A stretch of 64,000 nt of DNA, taken from assembly GCA_030704615.1 (NCBI GenBank), contig CM060733.1:67518001-67582000 (forward strand). The letters run 5' to 3'. The notes under the pieces are model-generated. The model had not been told where the DNA came from. It was given only the letters and a program-made list of their open reading frames with translations, and did no database searches. The stretch comes from Takakia lepidozioides (taxonomy: Eukaryota > Streptophyta > Takakiopsida > Takakiales > Takakiaceae). Positions 24,201-33,594 of this stretch are shown here, one piece after another; positions within the stretch are counted from its first letter, which is position 1; each line of letters opens with the position of its first letter. The position numbers were made by a program, and so were the translations under genes.

Positions 24201-25934
24201 GCCGAAAGTGGCTCCCGAAACAGTAGTCCAGTGTGTAAATGAGAGTTTCTTGGCGGCTTTGGATGGACGGGCAGCCAAGTTGGCATACATGAAGACCATG
24301 GAGGGTCTGAAGGGCAGAGCACTGAAGAAGGCGACTGCCGAAGAGCCTTCCGACACCCAGGATTTCAGAATATGGTCTCGTTCTTTGAGAGGGTGTGTGC
24401 AGACAAGGATTGTAGGAGGGGCGGAAATGCCACCGAGTGGTCTTGCGATATGATCATCTTGGATATTCCGGACGGAGAGCCTGTGGAAGGACTGCAAGCT
24501 TTGCCATCTTGGAACAGGTACTCGGAGGACTTTTGGAAGAAAGGATTCGGGCTTGCCCGCATGGTGTTGGACGACAGAGGCTGTGTGGTTGTCCTGGCGA
24601 GCAGAGGAAAAAACACTCAGACAGGAATTGCGAAGTGGACCCGCAAGAGCGCCGTCCCGATTCTGAAAAAGAAGTGGACGTGCATCAACACACTGGGCCT
24701 TCGGTCGGAAGGGAAGAAGGTGATTACGACACTGGCACTCGTCCATTCATTTGCTTGGGTGTTTTCAAATGCGGTGCCGCATTCGGTTTCTAATCGTTCC
24801 CCCCTGTGTATGCAGACGAAGCAGTTCGATGCATACTGCTTTGTGAAGGAGAACTCCACCTTTGCTTTCCGGAAGGAGGGAGGAAAGGTTGACCCGAACT
24901 GCGACCCCCTCGATTACGACGTTCTGTTCAACACGTTCCCAAGGAACTTCTCCCTCATAGCCTCACACTTCAACGGAACCCCTGCGGTACTCACGGACTC
25001 GGAGCCCTGCCTTCATTCAGACAATTATGGAGACATGCACAGACGTGGAGGGCACAGTGCTCGACCTCATCTGTGGGACAGGTATGCAGAATCTTGATCT
25101 ATGCTGTTCTGCAAATTCTCGTTAGGATGTAGTTTCGCCATAATGTGTGGATGGCATTGTAACAGGTGCCTCAATGTGGGCTGGGCGGTTTTCCGACCGG
25201 CACCTCTTTGCCTACGAGGAGGATTCATCCCGTGTGGGGATCCCATCTGGAAGGGCTGCAACGGAATGTTAAGGCTCCCGACAGAGCGGAAGTCTCCTCG
25301 GATTCGTCGGAGTCCGAGGAAGACACAGTGGACATTGATGCGGAGGAGAACCCGGAATACGAGTGAGTGCAAACATTGTAAGTTTGCAAAGCCTTCTGGG
25401 TCATTTTTGTCAAACGAATTTCCCGACTGTGGTTCTCATTAGTCTCGTTGATGATTGTCATGTGCAGGATTGCAGGGTCCGGGTCGAAACATGTAGGGCC
25501 TACACTTCCTGCCAGGAAGAATGTCCCGTTCTTTGCGAGGGCCGACTTCATGACGAGCCCGGTGAGGGACTACTCCCTTCCTAGTTATGCAGCTAAACTC
25601 GCAAATAGCGATTAGAAGAAGTGAGAATCCCAGTAAAGTAGAGCAGATTTTGGAGAGGGCTAGGGAGGACAGAAGGATAAGGAAAGAGTTGGCAGCAGCT
25701 CAGACAGGTAGACGGGTACGAAAGTACATATGTGATTCAGCGGATGAGAGCGACGCAGACAGGGAGGAAGACGACCCAACGGAGGTGAGATGGACAGTTC
25801 CGCAAGGGGAAGATGGGATTTTCGAAAGCCTGGCCAACGAGCAGTCCGCTGGAGATGAGAAAGGCACTGAGGGGGTGGAGGCGGAGCAGGACAGTCTAGA
25901 ACAGGATGAGGATTCGGATGATTTTCAAGATTAA
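21246..25934 (+). CDS. ParB-like domain / permuted DNA methyltransferase fusion gene, nine exons
   Basis: Exons inferred from GT-AG junctions that keep frame: ~21,246-22,278; 22,391-22,581; 22,682-22,964; 23,017-23,163; 23,245-23,462; 23,608-24,758; 24,816-25,081; 25,166-25,362; 25,468-25,615. Exon 1 has a Lys/Pro/Glu-rich leader, then a ParB/Srx-like core with DGNHRLLAWWEYI. Exons 2-6 encode helical segments and a Lys/Glu-rich linker. Exons 6-8 encode a methyltransferase with beta-class (permuted) order: a motif IV-like CDMIILDIPDGEP first, then the SAM-binding motif VLDLICGTG. Motif IV lacks the usual DPPY/DPPW. About seven single-base frameshifts and one TAA (near 21,372) interrupt it. The start is uncertain; an acidic frame to 25,934 may be its tail. 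ParB-methyltransferase fusions are known from prokaryotic mobile elements. Confidence 0.65.
21548..22278 (+). CDS. ParB/Srx-like domain (exon 1, intact part)
   Basis: This frame is open for 243 codons. LKFAFREGYRLGSAAFYVS followed by FFVWDGNHRLLAWWEYI matches the ParB N-terminal pattern, in which a Pro/Ile strand precedes a (D)GxHR signature in the nucleotide-binding pocket. Identity of the fold is inferred from the motif only. The exon ends at AACTC/GTAAG, and the following intron carries an array-type palindrome. Confidence 0.55.
22309..22331. repeat. Array-type palindrome in intron 1 of the ParB-methyltransferase gene
   Basis: CGAAATGCGGTGCCGCATTT; TG centre, no neighbouring copies. Confidence 0.8.
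23512..23534. repeat. Array-type palindrome in intron 5
   Basis: GGAAATGCGGCACCGCATTC; one base lost from the right arm. Confidence 0.75.
24372..25362 (+). CDS. DNA methyltransferase domain
   Basis: Begins FQNMVSFFERVCADKDC, then CDMIILDIPDGEP (position of motif IV), a segment with FWKKGFGLARMVLDDRGCVV as expected after motif IV, and, after an intron, TKQFDAYCFVKENSTFAF. A frameshift near 25,005 leads to AFIQTIMETCTDVEGTVLDL and the GTG of motif I. The intron at 25,082-25,165 splits the GTG loop, and HLFAYEEDSSRV after it supplies the acidic residue of motif II. This order fits N6-adenine or N4-cytosine enzymes. DIPD in place of DPPY makes activity doubtful. Confidence 0.6.
24767..24786. repeat. 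Array-type palindrome in intron 6
   Basis: CAAATGCGGTGCCGCATTCG within a 57-bp intron (24,759-24,815), so most of that intron is the palindrome. Confidence 0.75.
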
Positions 25935-26067
25935 TAGAATTTTAATGAAGTCTCTGTAAATGTAAATTCTCTTCCAGAGTATATAAGGAAATTCTCCCCG
26001 ACATTCGTGACCCCTCCCAGTGTGCATTCCAGCCACACAATCGCCCAAACCACGACGCTCCCAAAAT

Positions 26068-26790
26068 CAGAAATGGGACCGCATTTCCAAAATTTTGGCA
26101 ACTCTAAAAAACCTCTTTTGGAAATGCGGCACCGCATTTCCAAAACAGGGGAGGGACTAAATTTTCCATTTCAATGTTGGCATAGTAAAAAGTAATCGGC
26201 CGATTGGAAATGCGGTGCCGCATTTCCAAAATTTCCTTTGTCCACACGCCAGTTTTGGCCTCTCCCGCTCATTGCATGGATGCCACCACGCTTACAGAGG
26301 TCGAACAAGGAGGTCGAACGGAGAGATGGCGGAATTGAAATGCGGTGCCGCATTTCCATATTGGGGATGGTGGTCGTTGTTCGAACTGCAGGCCCATCAG
26401 CAAAAATTGGCACCATTCCATTGTAAAAAAAAGTCGATGACGGACATGGAAATGCGGCGCCGCATTTCCAGAACGGACATCGCAATTTGTCCATTTGCAG
26501 ACCCTCTCACGGAAATGCGGTAACGCATTCCATCGCGCTGGTCGGAAATGTCACACTTTTCGAAGTGTTGGACGGAAATGCGGCACCGCATTCCCTTGTC
26601 CAAAAAGAAGTTTCCATTGCCAAGCTGGAAATGCGTCGCCGCATTTGCAATGCCAACCTCGTTGTTGTCCAATTTTATAGACCCGTGTTGGTATTTCGTG
26701 TACCTGGACGGAAAATGATGCACCGCATTTTGTCCGACACTGAAATGCGGTTCATACATTTCCATGTTCGTGCCGCATTTCATGCCGACA
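26068..26790. repeat. Second palindrome array, about 11 copies
   Basis: The same GAAATGCGG-NN-CCGCATTTC palindrome at wider spacing (60-130 bp), immediately downstream of the ParB-methyltransferase gene. Near-perfect copies lie near 26,119, 26,204, 26,335 and 26,447; those beyond 26,500 are decayed. Spacers are unlike those of the main array. Confidence 0.85.
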
Positions 26791-27034
26791 TGGTTACTCT
26801 GGTATATTCTTGACACATGACTCTCATACCGGTTACTCTGGTATATTCATCCGGACAGACACATTGTAGAAATGAGACATCAAATTGTAAACAGTGGGCC
26901 AATTCCGACAGTTATTCAACAGAATGAAACACAATCATACAGAAGTGAGGTACGATGGGTTTATTGATCGGACACGATGTCTCACATTTACCAACTGCAG
27001 ACAAAACTAAGCCCTTCCTCCTTCTACATGGGCT

Positions 27035-27613
27035 TCACCAAGTCGACGGAACTTCGATACCCCTCAAAACAAGCTCATCACTGCTGCGGCACCTCGAGGT
27101 AAACTGCAATTCGGTCGTTCTGCTGCCCTTGCTGGAGCCGACGACAATGTCATGTCCATCAATGATACCACCATCATACATTGACAAGGTCACTGTGGGC
27201 CTCATGTGCCCGTGCGATTCGTCTTCGCAACTCAGCCGAATGTCTCCATACACTGGAAGAGCGGAGTGATCTGCACGTATATAGTTTTCCCCGGTGCCGT
27301 CCTCCCTGGTCCACTGGCAGCAGTTCCAGCGCCAAAGCGAGGCCGTGCGTGATCTGTCCGGCATCCCTTTCCAGCTTGGTATATCGAGGTCAACAATTTT
27401 CAGGACCCACGGACCGCATTGACCCTCGCCCTCACCTCGCTCAAAGCGGTAATAGCCCTCCAGATACTCCATTGCGCGCAAAGACTCTTGCTTGATTCCA
27501 GCAGCGTCTGTGAAAACAGAGAGCCAGACAATGATGTCTCCTGATTCTGGTTTGAACATAGCATAATCGTGGCCATGATAAGGGCAGTCGGCTGGATTTC
27601 GGCGGCACGGCAT
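27035..27613 (-). CDS. Unknown protein, paralogue of the 28.1-28.7 kb gene
   Basis: An intact 192-codon frame. The protein opens MPCRRNPADCPYHGHDYAM, then SGDIIVWLSVFTDAAG, a central RWNCCQWTREDGTGENY, YGDIRLSCEDES, and ends DELVLRGIEVPSTW. No family recognised; there is no signal peptide or membrane segment. The conserved Cys pairs (PC...DCP, WNCC) could bind metal or form disulfides. It is transcribed toward the second palindrome array and divergently from its paralogue. Confidence 0.7.
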   Translation of the reverse strand: MPCRRNPADCPYHGHDYAMFKPESGDIIVWLSVFTDAAGIKQESLRAMEYLEGYYRFERGEGEGQCGPWVLKIVDLDIPSWKGMPDRSRTASLWRWNCCQWTREDGTGENYIRADHSALPVYGDIRLSCEDESHGHMRPTVTLSMYDGGIIDGHDIVVGSSKGSRTTELQFTSRCRSSDELVLRGIEVPSTW

Positions 27614-28145
27614 CCTTGAAAAAGTAGCGGAGTACGCTCAATGACAGCAGCTCCCGGATGGAGGAGGAGCAGCGCGGGTGGCTGGAAAAAAAGTTCAAGC
27701 TAACGCTGCAATTCCTCACAAACACTCCAGGGCACATTTAAATTTCCCCCCTACAGGATCCTGGACCGATGAAGATTGGCTGCTGCATGAATGTAGCCGT
27801 TTCAGTTTCCTACCCTGCCATGCAAACTATGGGCAGTCACTGCCAGGTGGGCCGATAGCCACTGGACACGACGAAGTCCATCCCCTCTTCGATGTAAATG
27901 CGGCGCCGAATTTCCATCCGGGGGGATGGACTTCGGTGGCAGATCTCAAACTATAACTTGTTGATGAGAAAGATGTATGGGTTCATCCACCTCCGTCGGT
28001 GGGTACGTGGGACCCAGATGCTCCATTATTGGAGGCCGGACTGCTCTTCCGCTTCGCATCATTTCCAAAATCTAAGGGCTTCGTAGCTGTCCGCAAGGTC
28101 ATTGTCATCGGCATCCAAGTCGTCCTCAGGTCCTCCTTTGCAAGG
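27614..28145. promoter_or_regulatory. Divergent intergenic region between the two paralogues
   Basis: This 530-bp gap separates the two head-to-head genes, so it probably holds both promoters; no TATA box was chosen. It contains one partly decayed array-type palindrome (about 27,893-27,914). The plus-strand frame is open leftward of 28,146 to about 27,965 (VWVHPPPSVGTWDPDAPLLE), so the second gene may start earlier. Confidence 0.4.
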
Positions 28146-28708
28146 ATGCCGTGCTTCCGGAACCGGGACGACTGCCCATTTGGAGGCATCGATTATGCAA
28201 TGTATTCGGCCACATCGGGAGACATTGTTATCTGGTACACAGATTACACAGAAGATACTGGTTCGATTGTGGAAACATTGGTGGCTTTTGAGTATATCCA
28301 GGCCACTACGCCTTCGAGCGGGGTGACGATCTTGGTCTGAGGAGTCCGTGGCTCCTGCGCATCCTCGATTCCGATTTTCCCAGCTACGACGGTCACCCAT
28401 GCAGAAGAAGGCGCACTGCTATGCTGTTGCGGTGGAACTGCTGCCACTGGACGTGGGTGGACTCCATCGGAGAGACCTATTCTCCTGAAGGAGTGCGCTC
28501 CTCTTCTCCATTGTATGGGGACATTCGCATTGGTGTGGACGACGAAAACGTGAAGATTTCCATATTCGATGGTGGTATGATTGAAGGGCAGGACATTGTG
28601 GTGAACATCACTAGGGGCGGTACAACGGCTGCAATCGACTTTACATGGAGGAGCCCCATGACTCATGAGCTAGTTCTGAGAGCAGTCGAAGTCCCATTGA
28701 CAACGTGA
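28146..28708 (+). pseudogene. Unknown protein, paralogue of the 27.0-27.6 kb gene, one frameshift
   Basis: Opens MPCFRNRDDCPFGGIDYAM, then SGDIVIWYTDYTEDTG, and after a single-base shift near 28,307 continues with RSPWLLRILDSDFPSYDG, LRWNCCHWTWVDSIGETY, YGDIRIGVDDE and ends HELVLRAVEVPLTT. The alignment with the minus-strand paralogue is collinear from end to end. Either a recent pseudogene or a sequencing indel. Function unknown. Confidence 0.65.
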
Positions 28709-29059
28709 CTTGTATTCAGTAGGCACAGGGCTAAAGATTTGATTGCACAATCAGCACAGTAGACGTGCTTCAAATGCAATTCATGTGGATCAATAAAAAC
28801 CTCATTGTGCCCTCTTTTTATTCTATTCTGTGTCCATCGTTCCGAGAATGCGTCATTGCTCATTTCGTTTGGGATTGGGAGTGTGGGTGGATTTTGCAAG
28901 TGGCTGCTCTTCCACAATTATTTAGTTACCACCTTCCATTCACTTTACATTGCCTTTCAATATATAATTCTAAATAACATTGCCGAACCTCCTTCACCGG
29001 GAGGTCCTTCTCCCCCTATGACCGTGGCACCCTAAACCCTATTCCCGCGGACACTCATT

Positions 29060-29156
29060 TCCGGAAAATAGTGCTGCTCATGTTTTTTTCCACACTTACG
29101 ACTCTGCTCATGGCTCATGCCGCTCATGGCTCATGGCTCATGAAATAGCAGCCCCC
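29060..29156 (-). repeat. Right terminal inverted repeat and subterminal repeats
   Basis: On the minus strand it starts GGGGGCTGCTATTTCATGAG and carries five CATGAGCC/CATGAGCGG/CATGAGCAG repeats, mirroring the left end. Confidence 0.75.
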
Positions 29157-29164
29157 CTATGCAG
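29157..29164. repeat. 8-bp target-site duplication, right
   Basis: CTATGCAG, identical to 14,065-14,072. Confidence 0.75.
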
Positions 29165-29219
29165 CGCCACCGCAAACACACTCATATCACTCTAGATACT
29201 CCTTTTCGATAGTTCCAAT

Positions 29220-30095
29220 TCAGAAGATGACTTTCTTTTCCCTTTTTTTTGTTTTGTTCTTTCCATCAAATGCTTGCAACCCCTCTCCACGAGATGATTC
29301 TCCATCTTGAAACAACGATCGATCAACTCCTTGAATGAATCCTGCTACCATAGGCTCATTAACATTGACTACAATTCTGTACTTCGGACACCATTCCACT
29401 AGAACCCCAAGCTCCGAAACAAATAGGATTAACATGCGAGCAATGTTGAGTCTGAAACATACGGTAAGAATTGTAGCACTCTTGGTATGAGAAAAATTTC
29501 CCTGATATTTTCGGCCAATTATGTGGAAGAGTCTTAAGCCCTTCTTTCTCCATACTTCCCTCCTTATGCAATGATAATATGCTAAACTTGCTTGAACTTG
29601 CTCTCTCCTTACAATTTTGTCAGAATCTTCTTCAGTAATGATATGTCGATATCCTCTCCTCAACCACGTTAAAACTTCCCAATTTGGATATGGTTTCATC
29701 TGATCTGTAAAACAACGTTCATAAGACCCTACAAACTTTAGTGTTTCCCAATCGTGAGGAACACTGACAGCTCCCTTCTCCTTTCTTTTCTTCCATTTAA
29801 TTGTGGCCTCCACTTCCGGGTTCTTTAGTATCAAATGTTCTTCCCATCCTTGCACAAACACTTCATTCCAACACTTGGTCTTACACCATCGTCCCAATTG
29901 TTCCAATGCTCCTTCACCAATCAAAACATAGGCCAACCCATGCAAGTCAACCAATCCTCGTCTCTTACATCTCCCATAACCTTGTATCACCATTGTCTGT
30001 AAACGATTGGTGTGGACAGCGGCAACATACAATTCCTTCAACTGATCTTGCCACGTCTTGAAAGACTCGTCAATTTGGGGATTACCATTGCTTCA
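29220..30095 (-). CDS. Unidentified 290-codon open frame
   Basis: Open from about 30,095 to the stop at 29,220, beginning near NPQIDESFKTWQDQLKELY. It is rich in Trp, Arg and Lys (for example RREVWRKKGLRLFHIIGRKY) and ends in a basic tail. No domain recognised. It lies just outside the right target duplication of the 15-kb element, so it belongs to the pre-insertion locus. It could be an exon of a host gene or part of an older transposon. Confidence 0.4.
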
Positions 30096-30499
30096 ATCAA
30101 CTATTGCATGGCCATCGGTCTTTTCCAACCCCGGTCCTTATGCGTGGCCCTAGCTTGCACATGCAACAATGCTTCTAATTCCTGGTAATACAAGAAACAT
30201 CATGTGGCCAAATCTCCAACGCATGTCAGCACCATTGAAGGATACTCCACCGTCACATCCCCCCTCACAAACATCTCTACAAGTAGGTTCTGTTGGCCCA
30301 AGAATCGACATTTATCCCATACTCAAGCAAAGTCCACCGATTCTCCCATGATTTTTGGTCCCAATATAGCTCTTATGAGTGTCTTATCCACCTCATACCC
30401 TTGACTCAACGAATAAGTGGCAACCATGCTGGATTTGAACTTTATTATCCTCTCAGCCATGCAAAACTCTGCTTTACTTTGCCATTGTCCATATGATTC

Positions 30500-31138
30500 T
30501 TGTACCCGGGAGTTCTTCTCCTTGCACCTAGCTATTTCTTCCTAAGCAAGCCTCAAATTCCTGACATTTGGCGAGTGAAGGTGGGAACCTCACTCTCCAA
30601 ACAGGAGGTTGACATGTTGGAAGATGCTGGTTTTCGGCTTCCAAGAGACCCAACTGTCGTAACACCCATTTCTACGCGGGGTTTGCCTTCAGCATTTCCA
30701 CCGCGCCCTGCACATGGCAACGATTGGCCTACGAAAAGAAATGGCAAACCGGTCCGGCGGGTGGAGGCAGGTGCGGAACATGAGTGCAAAATAAAGTCTG
30801 CCAGAACCCTGCAGTGTCGAGTTAATCGAATTGTCAATGTCCCCCCTTCGGGCTATGGGCAAATGTACAGTGGATCTGTTGTTCATGACAGGATGTATGA
30901 GGTTACTGTAGGGAATTTCCCAAATTGCACTTGCCCGGACTTCCAGAACACGCTGACAAGCTCTATTGGAAAGAGAGGCAAATTTGTCCAGTGCAAACAT
31001 CTCTACTACATCTACATTCAAAGGATGTTCTGCGATCCTAAACGAGATTGGTGCATTCATCAATTGACATTGGGTCCCAGTCAGGTTCACACACTTCTGC
31101 AGCGAGATAGGTTGGGGGGTGGGTGGGGGGGGGTGTGA
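30500..31138 (+). pseudogene. Second SWIM-domain transposase fragment
   Basis: A 212-codon frame containing LSKQEVDMLEDAGFRLP, a linker and the SWIM finger CTCPDFQ...QCKHLYYIYIQRMF. Homologous to the C-terminus of the transposase at 14.9-16.0 kb (shared LS..E.D.L..AGFR and CNC/CKHLYY) but clearly diverged, so it is a separate, older relative. No DDE core was found upstream. The apparent first residues are probably not the true start. Confidence 0.7.
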
Positions 31139-31289
31139 GCAGAAGTAGGGTTTGAGGTGTTTACGAGGATGTGCAAGGCGGTTGCAATGTTCGTATGTCC
31201 CAACATTAATAAGACACTCCTAAGCTTTATGCGACCCACAATACCTCGGTGAAGTATGGGTTGCAGTTATGCTGGTTAATGTGTACACG

Positions 31290-31830
31290 TTCTTGAATGA
31301 GATCAATCTTTATTGCAAACTGCACTTTCGTGTCTGAAATGAATTTGTCTTCATGGCTGCACTTTCTTGAATGAGATCAATCATGTCATTAGCTAAACTT
31401 TCTTGAATGAGATCAATCATTGTCATTAGCTAAAGTATGACGTCTCCGAAGGGAGCGTAACTTATGGTGTCTCTTCACCACAAAGGGCTATTGCCTTCTA
31501 GCTGAAAGGTGGACACCTTCATGACACACCAGACCGTGGTTTGAACCCACAACCACATCCAACGTGGAATGTGCCCATTACCACTGGGCTATATGCTGGT
31601 TGTCTTGTCATTAGCTAAACTTTCTTGAATGAGATCAATCATTGTCATTAGCTAAACTTTTTTTAATGAGATCAATAATTGTCATTAGCTAAACTTTCTT
31701 AAATGAGATCAATCATTCTTTATGGCTCCATTTTCGTGAATGAGATCAATCTTTGTGAATAGGTGCACTTTCTTGAATGAGATCAAACATTCTAAATAGT
31801 TCCACTTTCTTGAATGAGATCAATCTTTCT
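31290..31830 (+). repeat. Minisatellite of TTCTTGAATGAGATCAAT units
   Basis: Roughly eleven imperfect units of 36-43 bp built around TTTCTTGAATGAGATCAATC and GTCATTAGCTAAAC, interrupted at 31,435-31,604 by a tRNA-derived element. Confidence 0.8.
31435..31604 (-). mobile_element. tRNA-derived SINE-like element, copy 1
   Basis: On the minus strand it begins with a tRNA-like head: box A TAGCCCAGTGGTAATGGGC and box B GGGTTCAAACC, followed by about 90 bp of unrelated body. It is bounded by TTGTCATTAGCTAAA on both sides (31,420-31,434 and 31,605-31,619). That 15-bp match could be a target duplication or simply neighbouring minisatellite units. Confidence 0.6.
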
Positions 31831-31849
31831 CTTCTTTTTATGAAGCTTT

Positions 31850-32230
31850 TCGGTTGACTCGTCATGTTCCATTCGGGGGTGGGAATTAAGGCATCGTTGA
31901 TGCCACCTTAATTCCGATGGTGTTTCTCTCTATGAACAAGTGACTTATCCCGGGATTTTGTTTTATTTTTATTTTTATTTTGTGGTTCTTGGGTTGGATT
32001 GTCATGTTCCATTCGGGGGTGGGAATTAAGGCATCGTTGACGCCACCTTAATGCCGACCCTGTTACCCTCTACGAACAAAGCTCCTCGCAAACGTTTTCA
32101 TTTATTTTTCTCATACATTTATGGTTTTTGGGGTGAATTGTCATGTTCCTTGTGAGGGTTGCGGTCAACGCCACCTTAATGCCCAGCCTCAGTGGTAGAA
32201 CATGGCTGTTCGCCTAAGTTTTGTTTTAAT
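31850..32230 (+). repeat. Imperfect tandem repeats of about 137 bp
   Basis: Three units near 31,855, 31,990 and 32,127 share GTCATGTTCC and GACGCCACCTTAATGCC, with increasing divergence to the right. Confidence 0.7.
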
Positions 32231-32524
32231 TTTAAATGTTTCAATTGGTTTTTGGGTTTAATTCCTATGTGCCGTTTGAATTAGGGTTACCTTTGTGGGT
32301 TTGTGGCTTCCGTTTATGCTTTGGGGTTTGGGGTTTATCATTGCGGGCCGGGGTTTTCCGCTTATGGTTTACCTTGGGGTTTTGAAATTTGGGTTGTGGG
32401 ATGTCTGTTTTTAGTTACGGTTCGCCAGTGTTTCCCCGGGTATAGATTTTGCCGTCAATGTCGTGTTTGCTGTACAATGAATATTACTTCAGTCCATGCA
32501 TGCTCCATTCTTCAGGGCTGACGT

Positions 32525-32625
32525 TCATCCCACATTCATCCATCATTCATCCATCAACTTTTTCCATTCATCCATGCTTCTTTCATCCATCCATTTTTCA
32601 TCCCATATTCATCCCACATTGCATG
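32525..32625 (+). repeat. CATTCATC microsatellite-like tract
   Basis: Irregular runs of CATTCATCCAT and TTCATCC. Confidence 0.7.
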
Positions 32626-32724
32626 CATGGAGCACCAAACTTCTTTGAAGAGACAAAGCAGATGGTCCTAAAATACAAAGAGTATTTGCTTGGAGCTATG
32701 AAGACCTACAAGGAATACCAAGCA

Positions 32725-33486
32725 TAAGATAGAACTAGAACCTGATGCAGTACCTATAAAGCAGGCCAGATACAGGTTGAATCCCAATTATGCACAGAAA
32801 GTTGGAGAGAAAATAAAGAAGTTAGCTGATGCTAAATTCATATACCTGTGGAATACACTACATGGTTATCACCCATAGTGATAGTAACTAAAAAGAATGG
32901 CAAACTCAGGGTATGTGTGGATTACAAGAAGCTGAATGCTTGTACCAAGAAAATTTTCCACTACCCTTCACAGAAGTTGTACTAGATGCAGTTGCAGGAC
33001 ATGATATGTATTCCTTCATGGATGGATTCAGTGGATATAACCAGGTACAGGTAGCAGAGGAAGACCAAGGAAAGACAGCTTTCATAATAGATTGGGGAGC
33101 TTATGCATAGCCATTTGGTCTATGTAATGCCCCTGCTACATTCCAAAGAGTGGTAACAGAATCCTTCCAAGAATATCTGGACGACTTCATGCAAGTATTC
33201 CTGGATGACTTCAGTGTGTACAGTTTTACAAATGAACATTTGCAAAAACTGGAGTTGTGTTTGGCCAGATGCAAGTTAAGCCTGGAAATAAGCCTTAACC
33301 CTGAAAAATGTGCCTTTTGTCTGAACTCGGGAGTACTACTGGGGCACATTGTGTGCAAGAAATGGTTACTGGTAGACCGCAAGGAAAGTAAGGGTTATTG
33401 AAGCAGCCCCAGCACCAAATACTACCAAACAACTAAAAAGGTTTCTAGGTCAGACCGGTTACCTCAGGAGATACATAAAGCATGAG
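32725..33486 (+). pseudogene. Ty3/gypsy reverse transcriptase fragment
   Basis: Frames separated by stops at about 32.88 and 33.11 kb spell a gypsy-type reverse transcriptase: PIVIVTKKNGKLRVCVDYKK, MDGFSGYNQVQVAEEDQGKT, PFGLCNAPATFQ, QVFLDDFSVYS (catalytic DD, usually YVDDI) and, at the end, KRFLGQTGYLRRYI. RNase H and integrase do not follow. A degraded pseudogene. Confidence 0.8.
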
Positions 33487-33489
33487 GGT

Positions 33490-33580
33490 AGCTACCGTGT
33501 GAGCAGATCACGCACACTAATTGTGAGCAGATTCCCTTAAGCGTGAGCAGATTTTAAGCGTGAGCAGATTAGGGAAGCGG
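33490..33580 (+). repeat. Four GTGAGCAGAT repeats
   Basis: GTGAGCAGAT occurs four times in 90 bp between gypsy fragments. It resembles the CATGAGCAG subterminal repeats of the 15-kb element and may be a relic end of a related transposon. Confidence 0.5.
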
Positions 33581-33594
33581 AGCCTACAGCCGAG

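Larger units (their letters stand above)
14073..29156. mobile_element. 15.1-kb TIR transposon with SWIM transposase, ParB-methyltransferase and palindrome arrays
   Basis: Both ends carry the inverted sequence CTATTTCATGAGC exactly 8 bp inside the CTATGCAG duplications. Both ends also have clustered subterminal CATGAGCC/CATGAGCGG repeats, which are likely transposase binding sites. The interior holds a DDE transposase with a C-terminal SWIM zinc finger, two palindrome arrays, a ParB-like/DNA methyltransferase gene and two paralogous unknown genes. The palindrome seen throughout was not noticed outside these limits. A SWIM C-terminus and an 8-bp duplication fit MULE-related or KDZ-like elements; I cannot decide the superfamily by eye. 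Frameshifts in most genes suggest a non-autonomous or erroneous copy. Confidence 0.75.
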
